Shown: positions 14,684 through 22,682, counted from the first letter of the stretch. The stretch: DNA of 35,430 nucleotides from Mycolicibacterium elephantis DSM 44368 (GCF_004014805.1 NZ_ATDN01000032.1:1-35430), one strand, 5' to 3'. Made by a program: numbers and translations. The notes: generated by a model not told the origin, from the letters alone.

Positions 14684-15127
14684 ATGGCCGACGTGGAACC
14701 GCAGGTCACGGAGTTGGCCGGGGAGCTGCAGCGGGTGCTCGCCCGGGTCTTCTCCGTGCTGCGGCGCAGCGACACCAACCGCGCGGATGCCGGTGACCTC
14801 ACGTTGGCGCAGCTGTCGATTCTGCTGACGCTGCTCGATCAAGGGCCGCTGCGGATGACCGATCTGGCCGCCCACGAACGCGTCCGCACACCGACCACCA
14901 CGGTCGCGATCCGTCGGCTCGAGAAGCTCGGCCTGGTCAAACGCTCCCGCGACCCCTCCGACCTGCGGGCGGTGCTGGTCGACATCACCCCGGAGGGACG
15001 GGCGCAGCACCAGGAGGCGCTGGCGGCGCGGCGGGCGCACCTGGCCACGCTGCTTGGCAAGCTCAGCCCCGAAGACCTGGAGACGCTCACCAAAGCCATC
15101 GCGCCGCTCGAGCGGCTGGCCGAGTAA
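14684..15127 (+). CDS. MarR-family regulator (Rv0042c-like)
   Basis: 147 aa. Winged-helix core at about 45-115: LTLAQLSILLTLLDQGPLRMTDLA, recognition helix TPTTTVAIRRLEKLGLVKR, and the wing RDPSDLRAVLVDITPEG with the conserved D-x-R. Helices at both ends form the dimer interface. No redox cysteines are present, so a ligand-binding mode is more likely. It converges on ggH with a 13-bp gap. Targets are unknown; the adjacent transporter and ggH are candidates. Confidence 0.92.
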   Translation: MADVEPQVTELAGELQRVLARVFSVLRRSDTNRADAGDLTLAQLSILLTLLDQGPLRMTDLAAHERVRTPTTTVAIRRLEKLGLVKRSRDPSDLRAVLVDITPEGRAQHQEALAARRAHLATLLGKLSPEDLETLTKAIAPLERLAE

Positions 15128-15140
15128 CCAGCCCGTCGGA

Positions 15141-16481
15141 TCAGCCCAGCCAGTCCAGCACCGCCGCCGCGGTCCACGACTGCTGCATGCTGCCCAGCGG
15201 TTCCCCGGTGAACGGTTCGTAGTACTCGGCGAAGCTGCCGTCGCTGGCCTGCCGCAGGCCTTCCTTGCGCAGCAGCCGGGCGCGTTCGGCCCAGCCGCGG
15301 CGGGCAAAACACCACGAGAACAGCCACGTCATCACCGGCCACACCGGCCCGCGCCAGTACTCGCGCGGGCGGAAGTCGCGCGACACCGGCGAGGTGGACG
15401 GGATGCAGGCGTACTTGAGGTCGGGGTGCCCGCAGAAACGTGGGCCCTCCAGCAGCTTCACCAGCGTGCGTTCCTTGCCGTGGGGAAGCCCCCCGCACAA
15501 GAGCGGGGCGAACTGCGCGACCGTTTCGGTGCCCACCCACTTACCGGCTCTGACATCGAAATCCCTTGCGGCGCCGGTTCGTTCGTCGGCGGCGTCGATC
15601 ACGCCGGCCCGGAACCTCTCGGCCCACTCGTAGAGGTCGCGCACGTCGGCCGTCGGCCGCTTGTAGTCCTCACCGATCTCGGCGAGCACATCACACGCCA
15701 CGGCAAGGATCGCCGAGACGAACACGTCCTCCACCGCGAAGCTCATCACCTTGGGCAGCAGTTCGTCGTCGTAGCGGGCCAGCTTCATCTCTTCGAGCAG
15801 CCACAGGTACCGGTCGTACTCGATGTCGGTGGGGCGCTGGCTGGCGTCGGTGACGATGGTGATGTCGGCGCGTTGGTATTCGGGCAGCACGCCCGGAACG
15901 ACGTTGGCATAGGCGCTGTCCCAGCGCGGGGAGTTGTCCATGCCGGACTCCCAGCCGTGATACAGCGTCACCCGGCCGCGCGATCGCGGATCGCGGGCCT
16001 CGGCCAGCCAGCGGTGCCACCGCACCAGGTTGTCCCAGCGGCGGTCGAGGAACGCCTCGGCGACCGCGCGGGTGGACCGGCCGCGGGTGCGGGCGTGGTC
16101 GAGGATGCGTTGCACCGCGATGGCGTGCACCGGCGGCTGGGTGATGCCCGAGGTGAGCCGGTTGCGCGGGGCGTGGGCGGCCAGCGTCTTCGTGGCCCAG
16201 CGGGCCGGCCCGGGAAAGTAGCCGTCGACCCCGTTGGCGAACACGATGTGCGGGATCATCCCGTTGCTCCACTGCGCCGACAGCAGGGTGTCGAGCTCCA
16301 CGACGGCGCGCTCGACGCTCAGCGGCGCCAGCCCGATCGCCACGAACGCGGCGTCCCAGCTCCACATATGCGGGTAGAGCAGCGGCGCGGCCGTCGTCAT
16401 CGTGCCCAGGTCGTTGCCACGCAGCAGGTACGCCGCGCGGGCGGAGAGCTGCGTCGGCGCGAAGCTGTGATCGGCGGGCAT
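15141..16481 (-). CDS. ggH: Glucosylglycerate hydrolase (GH63)
   Basis: Hydrolyses glucosylglycerate to glucose and glycerate in the cytoplasm, which lets the cell recycle this compatible solute, for example after nitrogen starvation ends. The start at 16481 gives 446 aa, the length I recall for the characterised Mycolicibacterium hassiacum enzyme. With this numbering Asp182 (in ESGMDNSPRWD) and Glu419 (in SFAEYYEP) fall exactly on the two catalytic positions I recall for that enzyme. The (alpha/alpha)6 barrel motifs LLYPHMWSWDAAF, GITQPPVHA and REYWRGPVWPV are present. In-frame ATGs at 16490 and 16493 are alternatives. It is divergent from the SDR gene by 54 bp. Tuberculosis-complex species lack it. 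Confidence 0.94.
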   Translation of the reverse strand: MPADHSFAPTQLSARAAYLLRGNDLGTMTTAAPLLYPHMWSWDAAFVAIGLAPLSVERAVVELDTLLSAQWSNGMIPHIVFANGVDGYFPGPARWATKTLAAHAPRNRLTSGITQPPVHAIAVQRILDHARTRGRSTRAVAEAFLDRRWDNLVRWHRWLAEARDPRSRGRVTLYHGWESGMDNSPRWDSAYANVVPGVLPEYQRADITIVTDASQRPTDIEYDRYLWLLEEMKLARYDDELLPKVMSFAVEDVFVSAILAVACDVLAEIGEDYKRPTADVRDLYEWAERFRAGVIDAADERTGAARDFDVRAGKWVGTETVAQFAPLLCGGLPHGKERTLVKLLEGPRFCGHPDLKYACIPSTSPVSRDFRPREYWRGPVWPVMTWLFSWCFARRGWAERARLLRKEGLRQASDGSFAEYYEPFTGEPLGSMQQSWTAAAVLDWLG

Positions 16482-16522
16482 CCGTACCATCATGCGACGG
16501 GGTACGGCGGTTTGCAGGTCGG

Positions 16523-16528
16523 TAGCGT
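16523..16528 (+). promoter_or_regulatory. -10 hexamer TAGCGT, leaderless promoter of the SDR gene
   Basis: Fits TAnnnT and ends 7 nt before the ATG at 16536. Confidence 0.55.
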
Positions 16529-16535
16529 TGACGAC

Positions 16536-17207
16536 ATGCCGACCGCAATGATCACCGGGGCCTCGCGCGGTCTCGGGGCGGCCGTCGCGGCCGCGTTGGC
16601 GCCCACCCACACCCTGGTTCTGGCGGGCCGGCCGTCGTCGCGGCTGGATGCGGTCGCCGAGCAGCACAAGGCAACCACGCTGAGCGTCGATCTGGCCGAC
16701 GCCGACGCAATCCCCGCGGCCGTCGAATCCGTCGACGAGCTGGACGTGTTGGTGCACAACGCCGGCGTGGCGTTTCCGGGGAGGGTCGCCGAATCGACCG
16801 TCGACGAGTGGCGAACCACCATGGAGGTCAACGTCATCGGCGCGGTGGCGCTCACGTTGGCGCTGCTGCCCGCGCTTCGGGCGGCCGGTGGGCACGTCGT
16901 GTTCGTCAACTCCGGCTCGGGCATCAACGCCTCGCCCGGTCTGGCCTCCTATTCGGGAAGCAAGTTCGCGCTGCGCTCGTTCGCCGATTCGCTGCGCAAC
17001 GACGAACCGTCGCTGCGGGTGACGTCGGTGCATCCCGGCCGGATCGCCACCGAGATGCAGGAGGGGTTGGTCGCCTACGAAGGCGGCACGTACGATCCGG
17101 CGCGGTTCCTGTCGCCCGAGACGGTTGCGCGCGTCATCGCCGACACGGTCCATTCGCCGCCGGACGGCCACATCCACGAGGTGATCATCCGCCCACGCGG
17201 CCGGTGA
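16536..17207 (+). CDS. Short-chain dehydrogenase/reductase
   Basis: 223 aa classical SDR. The cofactor motif is TGASRGLG (residues 7-14); an arginine after beta-2 (AGRPSSR) suggests NADP(H). NAG is found in VHNAGVAF. The catalytic serine lies in NSGSG, with Tyr139 and Lys143 in YSGSK. HPGRIATEM marks the substrate side. The substrate is unknown. Its TGA stop (17205-17207) shares its last two bases with the first two of the 49-bp repeat flanking the DUF559 gene, so the repeat begins exactly where this gene ends. Confidence 0.93.
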   Translation: MPTAMITGASRGLGAAVAAALAPTHTLVLAGRPSSRLDAVAEQHKATTLSVDLADADAIPAAVESVDELDVLVHNAGVAFPGRVAESTVDEWRTTMEVNVIGAVALTLALLPALRAAGGHVVFVNSGSGINASPGLASYSGSKFALRSFADSLRNDEPSLRVTSVHPGRIATEMQEGLVAYEGGTYDPARFLSPETVARVIADTVHSPPDGHIHEVIIRPRGR

Positions 17208-17254
17208 TTTCGGTGCGCTAACAATCGCTGATCGCTCGTTCGCGCACCGAAATC
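17206..17254. repeat. 49-bp terminal inverted repeat, left copy
   Basis: It is internally palindromic (13-bp arms GATTTCGGTGCGC / GCGCACCGAAATC around a 23-nt centre). It matches the reverse complement of 18145-18193 at 46 of 49 positions, centre included. It overlaps the SDR stop by 2 bp and encodes residues 282-293 and the stop of the DUF559 protein. Confidence 0.93.
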
Positions 17255-18099
17255 GCTCGGCGGATGACGGCGATCACCCGATCGGGGTACTCGGTCAGGT
17301 CCAGCCAGGTGAACCGCAGCACCTGCCAGCCGAGCAGCATGATGTCGTTCTGCCGCACGCGGTCATGATGAAAGTCATCGGTTGAACTGTGGAATGCCAA
17401 CCCGTCAGTTTCGACGGCGAGCTTCGCTGCCGGGAATGCGAAGTCAACCTTGTATCCAGCCACGGGATAGTTCGACTTCCACCCGGTGACACCGGCGGCT
17501 CGAAGCAGCTTGACCAGGATCCGTTCGGCTTCAGACCGAGCACCGTCGGACGCGGCTTGCAACAGGCGACGCGCCGCCGGGGAACCGTATCGGCCCTTGT
17601 TGCGCAGTTGCGCTCGCCATAACTCGCGCAACTCGAGGTCCTTCTGCAATGCCCGATCCATGAGCTTGACTCCACCGGATCGCCGGATCGCAGCCTCGAG
17701 AACCGTCAATGGCCTGGCGGTCACGCGAAGCGCCCGCAGCGTGACGACATCCGCGGGATCGAGGTCGCGTCGCCGCAGCCGACTACCGTCATGGCATCGA
17801 CCATGGCCGTTTCTCGGCATCGTCACGTCCACGATGTTCGGAGCGAACTGGGTCAGACCATGCCACCAAGCGGCGGCCAACCCGCTGGCTACCGCCTGCT
17901 GGCCGTAGCCCCAGACCGTTGCGCGAATACGGGCACCGTCCGTGAAGGGGCGGTCGGCGACGAAGTACACGCCGCGCCCGCATCTCTGCCACTTGCCCGC
18001 CTGTAGTCGGCGCTGAACCGCGTGCTGGCTGAGGCCCGCCTCACGCGCCTGGTCGAGCGTGATCACACCATCTTGGTCACGCAAATATTCGCTGAGCAC
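17218..18099 (-). CDS. AbiEi-like winged helix fused to a DUF559 endonuclease-like domain
   Basis: 293 aa. Residues 1 to about 50 (DGVITLDQAREAGLSQHAV, RLQAGKWQRCGRGVY) resemble the AbiEi-type antitoxin winged helix. A middle region of about 120 residues is unassigned. Residues about 188-280 form DUF559, a Vsr/PD-(D/E)xK-like fold with Glu190, Asp219 (VDFAFP), Glu230 and Asp232 (AVETDG) and the RVRQNDIML motif; all expected acidic residues are there. The GTG start at 18099 has no clear Shine-Dalgarno. The last 12 codons lie inside the left 49-bp repeat. Codon choice is less GC-biased than in neighbours, suggesting transfer. Proteins of this architecture are common in actinobacteria but, as far as I know, their function is not established. 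Confidence 0.88.
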   Translation of the reverse strand: MLSEYLRDQDGVITLDQAREAGLSQHAVQRRLQAGKWQRCGRGVYFVADRPFTDGARIRATVWGYGQQAVASGLAAAWWHGLTQFAPNIVDVTMPRNGHGRCHDGSRLRRRDLDPADVVTLRALRVTARPLTVLEAAIRRSGGVKLMDRALQKDLELRELWRAQLRNKGRYGSPAARRLLQAASDGARSEAERILVKLLRAAGVTGWKSNYPVAGYKVDFAFPAAKLAVETDGLAFHSSTDDFHHDRVRQNDIMLLGWQVLRFTWLDLTEYPDRVIAVIRRAISVRERAISDC

Positions 18100-18144
18100 A
18101 CGGGTTTAGACGTTGGCCGGCGGCTCAGCGGTTCCACTCCCCGC

Positions 18145-18193
18145 GATTTCGGTGCGCAAACCAGCGCTCAGCGATTGTTAGCGCACCGAAATC
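18145..18193. repeat. 49-bp terminal inverted repeat, right copy
   Basis: Inverted relative to the left copy with 3 mismatches. It is palindromic, with arms that extend to 15 bp (18143-18195). It begins 46 bp upstream of the DUF559 start and ends 2 bp from the leuS stop, so it can also fold as the leuS terminator. Confidence 0.93.
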
Positions 18194-18195
18194 GC

Positions 18196-21060
18196 TTAAA
18201 TAACGATGTTGACCAGGCGGCCGGCCACCACGATCACCTTCTTCGGCGTGGCTCCGCCGAGGAAGGCCTGCACCTTCTCGTCGGCCAGCGCCGCGGCCTC
18301 CATCGTGTCGGCGTCGGCGTCGGCGGCGACGGTGATGTGTCCGCGCACCTTCCCGTTCACCTGCACCGGATACTCCACGGTGTCCTCGACGAGGTACTGC
18401 GGGTCGGCGACCGGGAACGGTCCGTGCGCCAACGAGGTGTCGTGGCCCATCCGCCGCCAGAGCTCCTCGGCCAGGTGCGGGGCCAGCGGCGCGAGCATCA
18501 GCACCAGCGGCTCGACCGCCGCCCGAGCCGTCACGCCCTGCTTGGTCAGGTGGTTGGTGTACTCGATCAGCTTGGCCGCCGCGGTGTTGTTCCGCAGGTT
18601 GGTGTAGTCGTCGGTCACCCCCGCGATCGTGCGGTGCAGCAACCGCAGCGTGTCGGTGTCGAGTTTTTGGTCGTCGACGATCAACACCCGACCGCTCTGC
18701 TCGTCGACCACCAGCCGCCACACCCGCTGCAGAAACCGGTGTGCACCGACGACGTCCTTGGGGGCCCACGGCCGTGACGCCTCGATCGGTCCCATCGACA
18801 TCTCGTAGACGCGCAGCGTGTCCGCGCCGTACTCGTCGCAGATCTCGTCGGGGGAGATGGAGTTCTTCAGGCTCTTGCCGATCTTGCCGAACTCCTGGAA
18901 CACCTCGACTTCGCCGTCGGGGCCGGGCCAGTAGAACTTCCCGTCGCGCTCGACGACCTCGGCGGCGGGCACATACGCGCCGCGCGAATCGGTGTAGGCG
19001 TAGGCCTGGATGTAGCCCTGGTTCACCAGCCGCCGGTATGGCTCGCGCGAGCTGATATGGCCGAGGTCGTAGAGCACCTTGTGCCAGAACCGCGCGTACA
19101 GCAGGTGCAGCACCGCGTGCTCCACACCTCCGACGTACAGGTCCACCCCGCCCGGATCGTCCGGCCCGTGCACGTCGGGCCGTGGGCCCATCCAGTACGC
19201 CTCGTTCTCCTTGGCGCACATGGCTTCTGAATTGTCCGGGTCGGTGTAGCGCAGCTCGTACCACGAGCTACCCGCCCACTGCGGCATGACGTTGGTATCG
19301 CGGGTGTAGGGCTTGAGGCCGTCACCGAGATCCAGTTCGACATTCACCCAGTCGGTCGCCTTGGCCAGCGGCGGCGACGGTTCGCTGTCGGCGTCGTCGG
19401 GGTCGAACAGCACCGGCGAATAGTCCGGCACATCCGGCAGTTCCACCGGCAACATCGAATCGGGCAGCGGGTGCGCACGACCGTCGGCGTCGTACACGAT
19501 CGGAAACGGCTCGCCCCAGTATCTTTGGCGCGCAAACAGCCAGTCCCGCAGCTTGTACTCGACGCGGGCCCGACCTCGGCCCTCGGCCTCCAGCCGTTTG
19601 GTGATCGCCTCCTTGGCGGCCGCGACGCTGAGCCCGTTGAGATAGTCGGAGTTGATCACCTCACCGTCACCGGTGTACGCACCCTGCGAGATGTCGCCGC
19701 CGGCAACGGTTTCCACGATCGGCAAGCCGAACTGCGTGGCGAAGTCCCAGTCGCGCTGGTCACCACCGGGCACGGCCATGATCGCGCCGGTGCCGTAGCC
19801 GGCCAGCACGTAGTCGGCGATGAACACCGGAATGCGTTGACCGTTGGCCGGGTTGGTCGCGTACGCGCCGAGGAACACGCCCGTCTTGGTCTTGTTCTCC
19901 TGGCGCTCGAGATCCGACTTCGCCGCGATGGACGCTCGATACGCCGCGACCGCCTCACGCGGGGTGGCGGCGCCGAACGTCCAGCGCTGGTCGACGCCGG
20001 CGGGCCACTCCGCTGCGACCAACGCGTCGACCATCTCGTGCTCGGGCGCCAGCACCATGTACGTCGCGCCGAACAGGGTGTCCGGCCGCGTGGTGAACAC
20101 CTCGATATCGCCCGCGTCGGTGGCGAACAGCACCGACGCGCCGGTCGAGCGCCCGATCCAGTTGCGCTGCATGGTCTTGACCTTCTCCGGCCAGTCCAGC
20201 AGATCCAGATCGTCGAGCAACCGGTCGGAGTAGGCGGTGATGCGCATCATCCACTGCCGCAACCGTTTCCGGAACACCGGGAAGTTGCCGCGCTCGCTGC
20301 GCCCGTCAGAGGTGACCTCTTCGTTGGCCAGCACCGTGCCCAGCCCCGGGCACCAGTTCACCAGCGAGTCGGCGCGATACACCAGCCGGTGGGAGTCGAT
20401 GACGTCGGCGCGCTCACCGGCGGTCAGCTGCGACCACTCCCGGCCGTCGTCGAGCGTCCTTGCCCCGGAATCGAATTCAGCGATCAGCTCGGAGATGGGC
20501 CTGGCCTTGTCGACGGCGGGATCGAACCACGCGTTGTAGATCTGCAGGAAGATCCACTGGGTCCACTTGTAGTAGTCGACGTCGGTGGTGGAGAAGCTGC
20601 GCCGTGGGTCGTGCCCGAAGCCGAGCCTGCCGAGCTGACGGCGGAAGTTCTCGATGTTGGCCTCGGTGCGTACCCGCGGATGCGTGCCGGTCTGGATGGC
20701 GTACTGCTCGGCGGGCAGGCCGAAGGCGTCAAACCCCAACGCGTGCAACACATTGTGCCCGGTCATTCGGTAGAAGCGCGCGTAGACGTCGGTGGCGATG
20801 TAGCCGAGGGGATGTCCGACGTGCAGGCCCTCGCCGGAGGGATACGGGAACATGTCCTGCACGAACATCTTGTCCTCGGGCAGCGGGGTGCCGTCGGGGG
20901 GCGCCAGCGACCCGACCGGATTCGGCACCTGAAAGGTGCACGCGTCGGCCCACCGCTGCTGCCAGGCGCGCTCGATCTCCCCGGCCAACTCCGCGGTGTA
21001 GCGGTGCTGCGGGGTCTCATCGGCGGCAGCCACGGGCTGAGCGGTCGGCGGTTGGGTCAC
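18196..21060 (-). CDS. leuS: Leucyl-tRNA synthetase
   Basis: Charges tRNA-Leu. 954 aa class I enzyme. The HIGH motif is HVGH at residues 80-83 in PYPSGEGLHVGHPLG. The editing CP1 domain lies in the middle with TTRPDTLFGATYMVLAPEH and GTGAIMAVPGGDQRD. The KMSKS loop has the actinobacterial form KSLKN (729-733) in FGKIGKSLKNSISPDE. The anticodon-binding and C-terminal domains end in AGRLVNIVI. The GTG at 21060 gives an N-terminus shorter than the M. tuberculosis one and follows a leaderless-type -10 box. Its 3' end abuts the right repeat of the DUF559 cassette. Confidence 0.97.
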   Translation of the reverse strand: MTQPPTAQPVAAADETPQHRYTAELAGEIERAWQQRWADACTFQVPNPVGSLAPPDGTPLPEDKMFVQDMFPYPSGEGLHVGHPLGYIATDVYARFYRMTGHNVLHALGFDAFGLPAEQYAIQTGTHPRVRTEANIENFRRQLGRLGFGHDPRRSFSTTDVDYYKWTQWIFLQIYNAWFDPAVDKARPISELIAEFDSGARTLDDGREWSQLTAGERADVIDSHRLVYRADSLVNWCPGLGTVLANEEVTSDGRSERGNFPVFRKRLRQWMMRITAYSDRLLDDLDLLDWPEKVKTMQRNWIGRSTGASVLFATDAGDIEVFTTRPDTLFGATYMVLAPEHEMVDALVAAEWPAGVDQRWTFGAATPREAVAAYRASIAAKSDLERQENKTKTGVFLGAYATNPANGQRIPVFIADYVLAGYGTGAIMAVPGGDQRDWDFATQFGLPIVETVAGGDISQGAYTGDGEVINSDYLNGLSVAAAKEAITKRLEAEGRGRARVEYKLRDWLFARQRYWGEPFPIVYDADGRAHPLPDSMLPVELPDVPDYSPVLFDPDDADSEPSPPLAKATDWVNVELDLGDGLKPYTRDTNVMPQWAGSSWYELRYTDPDNSEAMCAKENEAYWMGPRPDVHGPDDPGGVDLYVGGVEHAVLHLLYARFWHKVLYDLGHISSREPYRRLVNQGYIQAYAYTDSRGAYVPAAEVVERDGKFYWPGPDGEVEVFQEFGKIGKSLKNSISPDEICDEYGADTLRVYEMSMGPIEASRPWAPKDVVGAHRFLQRVWRLVVDEQSGRVLIVDDQKLDTDTLRLLHRTIAGVTDDYTNLRNNTAAAKLIEYTNHLTKQGVTARAAVEPLVLMLAPLAPHLAEELWRRMGHDTSLAHGPFPVADPQYLVEDTVEYPVQVNGKVRGHITVAADADADTMEAAALADEKVQAFLGGATPKKVIVVAGRLVNIVI

Positions 21061-21066
21061 GTGAAC

Positions 21067-21072
21067 AGGGTA
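21067..21072 (-). promoter_or_regulatory. -10 hexamer TACCCT, leaderless promoter of leuS
   Basis: On the minus strand TACCCT ends 6 nt before the GTG at 21060. An overlapping TTATAC element lies just upstream. The divergent spacer is 176 bp. No T-box-like or leader-peptide structure is evident between promoter and gene. Confidence 0.6.
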
Positions 21073-21187
21073 TAAGCCCCCGGATTCCGGCCGCGCCGGC
21101 CACGGCTTGGTATCGGTTGCATTGCAGAGAAGTCAGAACAAGGTTGCAGGTCGGTTCCGGCTCTGGTGGCTAACGGCCCCGGCTGGA

Positions 21188-21193
21188 TACAGT
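21188..21193 (+). promoter_or_regulatory. -10 hexamer TACAGT upstream of mtc28
   Basis: Fits TAnnnT, with a predicted transcript start near 21200 and a leader of about 37 nt. The Shine-Dalgarno GGAAGGA at 21221-21227, spaced 9 nt from the ATG, supports a leadered mRNA, unlike most neighbours. Confidence 0.45.
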
Positions 21194-21236
21194 CGGCGCC
21201 TGACGTGCACCGCGCTGTCTGGAAGGACCGACGTCG

Positions 21237-22235
21237 ATGATCGAGATCGCCCGCCGCTGGCGGGTTCTGGCTTCAGGAGCCACCGTCGCGGCCGCTGGGG
21301 TGGTGGGTTTCGCGGGCCCCACCGCCTCGGCCGAACCTGCGCTTCCGCAACCCCCGATGCCGGCACCGGCCACCGTGACACAGACGGTGACGGTGGCGCC
21401 CAACGCCGCGCCGCAGGCCCTCGGTCAACCCGGTGTGAGTTCGGCCACTGGCGCCGCGCAGGCAGGCGTGGCATCACCCGCAGCCCCCGCGGTCCCCGCC
21501 GCGCCCGTCGCCGCTCCTGCCGCTCCCGCCGCTGCTGCGCCCGTCGACACGCCGCCTCCGGTCGCGATCACCCCGGCCGCCTCGGGCACCTTGCGAGAGT
21601 TCCTGGAGTCGAAGGGCGTTACCCTCGAACCGCAGAACAGCCAGGGCTTCACGGCGCTCAACATCGTGTTGCCCATGCCGCGCGGCTGGTCCTACGTTCC
21701 GGATCCCAACGTTCCCGACGCCTTCGCGGTGATCGCCGACCGGGTCGGCGGCAACGGGCTGTACACGTCGAACGCGGCGGTGACCGTGTACAAGCTGATC
21801 GGCGACTTCGATCCGATCGAGGCCATCAGCCACGGGTTCGTCGACAGCCAGCAGCTGCCGGCGTGGCGGTCCACCGACGCGTCGTTCGCCAGCTTCGGCG
21901 GCATGCCCTCGGCGTTGATCGAGGGCACCTACCGGGACAACGCGATGACGCTGAACACGTCGCGCCGCCACGTCATCGCCACCGCCGGCCCGGACCGGTA
22001 CCTGGTCTCGCTGGCCGTGACCACCAGCCTCGACCAGGTCGTTCCGGCCGCCGAGGCCACAGACGCCATCGTCCGAGGCTTCCGGGTGAGCGTGCCCGCC
22101 CCCGCCGCTCCCCCGGCCCCCGCTCCTCCGGCTCCCGGCGCTGCCCCGGGTGCCGCGGCCCTGCCCGCCACACCGGCGCTGCCCAGCGTGCCCGCGGCGG
22201 CGTCGCAGGCACTTGCGAACACGGGGCCCAGCTAG
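21237..22235 (+). CDS. mtc28: Proline-rich secreted antigen Mtc28 (LpqN/LpqT-like family)
   Basis: 332 aa, secreted. The signal peptide is about residues 1-32 (basic RRW start, hydrophobic core, cleavage after TASA). An Ala/Pro/Val-rich low-complexity region (33 to about 115) links to an LpqN/LpqT-like globular domain (about 120-285; NIVLPMPRGWSYVPDPNVPDAFAVIADR, ISHGFVDSQQLPAWRST, LNTSRRHVIATAGPDRYLVSLAVTT). A Pro/Ala-rich tail follows. No lipobox cysteine is present, so it is probably released or wall-associated. The function of the family is unclear. The start is set by GGAAGGA. Confidence 0.92.
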   Translation: MIEIARRWRVLASGATVAAAGVVGFAGPTASAEPALPQPPMPAPATVTQTVTVAPNAAPQALGQPGVSSATGAAQAGVASPAAPAVPAAPVAAPAAPAAAAPVDTPPPVAITPAASGTLREFLESKGVTLEPQNSQGFTALNIVLPMPRGWSYVPDPNVPDAFAVIADRVGGNGLYTSNAAVTVYKLIGDFDPIEAISHGFVDSQQLPAWRSTDASFASFGGMPSALIEGTYRDNAMTLNTSRRHVIATAGPDRYLVSLAVTTSLDQVVPAAEATDAIVRGFRVSVPAPAAPPAPAPPAPGAAPGAAALPATPALPSVPAAASQALANTGPS

Positions 22236-22253
22236 GGCGCCCCGCGATGGACA

Positions 22254-22287
22254 TGTCCCCCGGGCGAAGCCTGGCGCCCGGGGGACA
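22254..22287 (+). terminator. Hairpin terminator of mtc28
   Basis: A 13-bp perfect stem (TGTCCCCCGGGCG with its complement) around the 8-nt loop AAGCCTGG, 19 bp after the mtc28 stop and before the next promoter. There is no U-tract. Confidence 0.85.
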
Positions 22288-22315
22288 CCATCACGTCCAC
22301 TCGAAGTGCGGCTCG

Positions 22316-22321
22316 TATTGT
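22316..22321 (+). promoter_or_regulatory. -10 hexamer TATTGT, leaderless promoter of the small membrane protein gene
   Basis: Fits TAnnnT and ends 7 nt before the ATG at 22329. It favours that start over the GTG at 22320, which overlaps the box. Confidence 0.62.
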
Positions 22322-22328
22322 GTGGCCC

Positions 22329-22682
22329 ATGGTCGTCGTCGGAGTGCTGTGCTTCTGCGCCGCGGTCGCGGCCGCGGTCGCCGCGCTGTGGCTGCTGAGC
22401 CGGCCCGCCTCCGAGGATCCCGTGCAGCAGGTGCTGCGCTCGCTGGTGCCCACACAGCTGGCAGCCGCGGTGATGCTGGGAGTGGGCGGCGCGGTCGCGC
22501 TGGCCACCCAACCCGGCACGGCGCTGCTCGTGGTGATCGTGTGCGTGATCGGGGCGATCGGCACCGTCGGCGCGGGTTGTTGGCAGAGCGCCAAGAGCCT
22601 GGCCCGGGTCGGCGCGGGCGCCGGTGAGTCGACGGGCGCGTGCGGCGGCACGTGCGCGACCTGCACGCTGTCGTGTAGCTGA
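22329..22682 (+). CDS. Small membrane protein (Rv0039c-like)
   Basis: 117 aa with three predicted membrane helices (about 2-24, 40-60 and 64-86). The C-terminal tail is cysteine-rich (CGGTCATCTLSCS), an unusual cluster of four cysteines in the last 13 residues that could bind metal or form disulfides. The function is unknown. It converges on the YqgE-like gene with a 14-bp gap. Confidence 0.85.
   Translation: MVVVGVLCFCAAVAAAVAALWLLSRPASEDPVQQVLRSLVPTQLAAAVMLGVGGAVALATQPGTALLVVIVCVIGAIGTVGAGCWQSAKSLARVGAGAGESTGACGGTCATCTLSCS

Larger units (their letters stand above)
17206..18193. mobile_element. Candidate 988-bp DUF559 cassette bounded by inverted repeats
   Basis: It consists of one nuclease-like gene between two near-identical 49-bp inverted repeats. 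The gene is of visibly lower GC (lines around 17341-17520 are roughly 52-62% against about 70% nearby). The left end touches the SDR stop and the right end lies 2 bp from the leuS stop, so the unit fills exactly the gap between two convergent genes. No target-site duplication is visible. That this is mobile is inference; no transposase is present. Confidence 0.6.

Noticed and set aside
15054..17207. 717-codon open frame on the plus strand covering ggH antisense and the SDR
   Set aside because: Only the part from 16536 (the SDR) is real; the rest mirrors ggH on the other strand.
18125..21075. Overlapping open frames on both strands across leuS
   Set aside because: The leuS frame has HIGH, editing and KSLKN motifs; the others have only biased composition.
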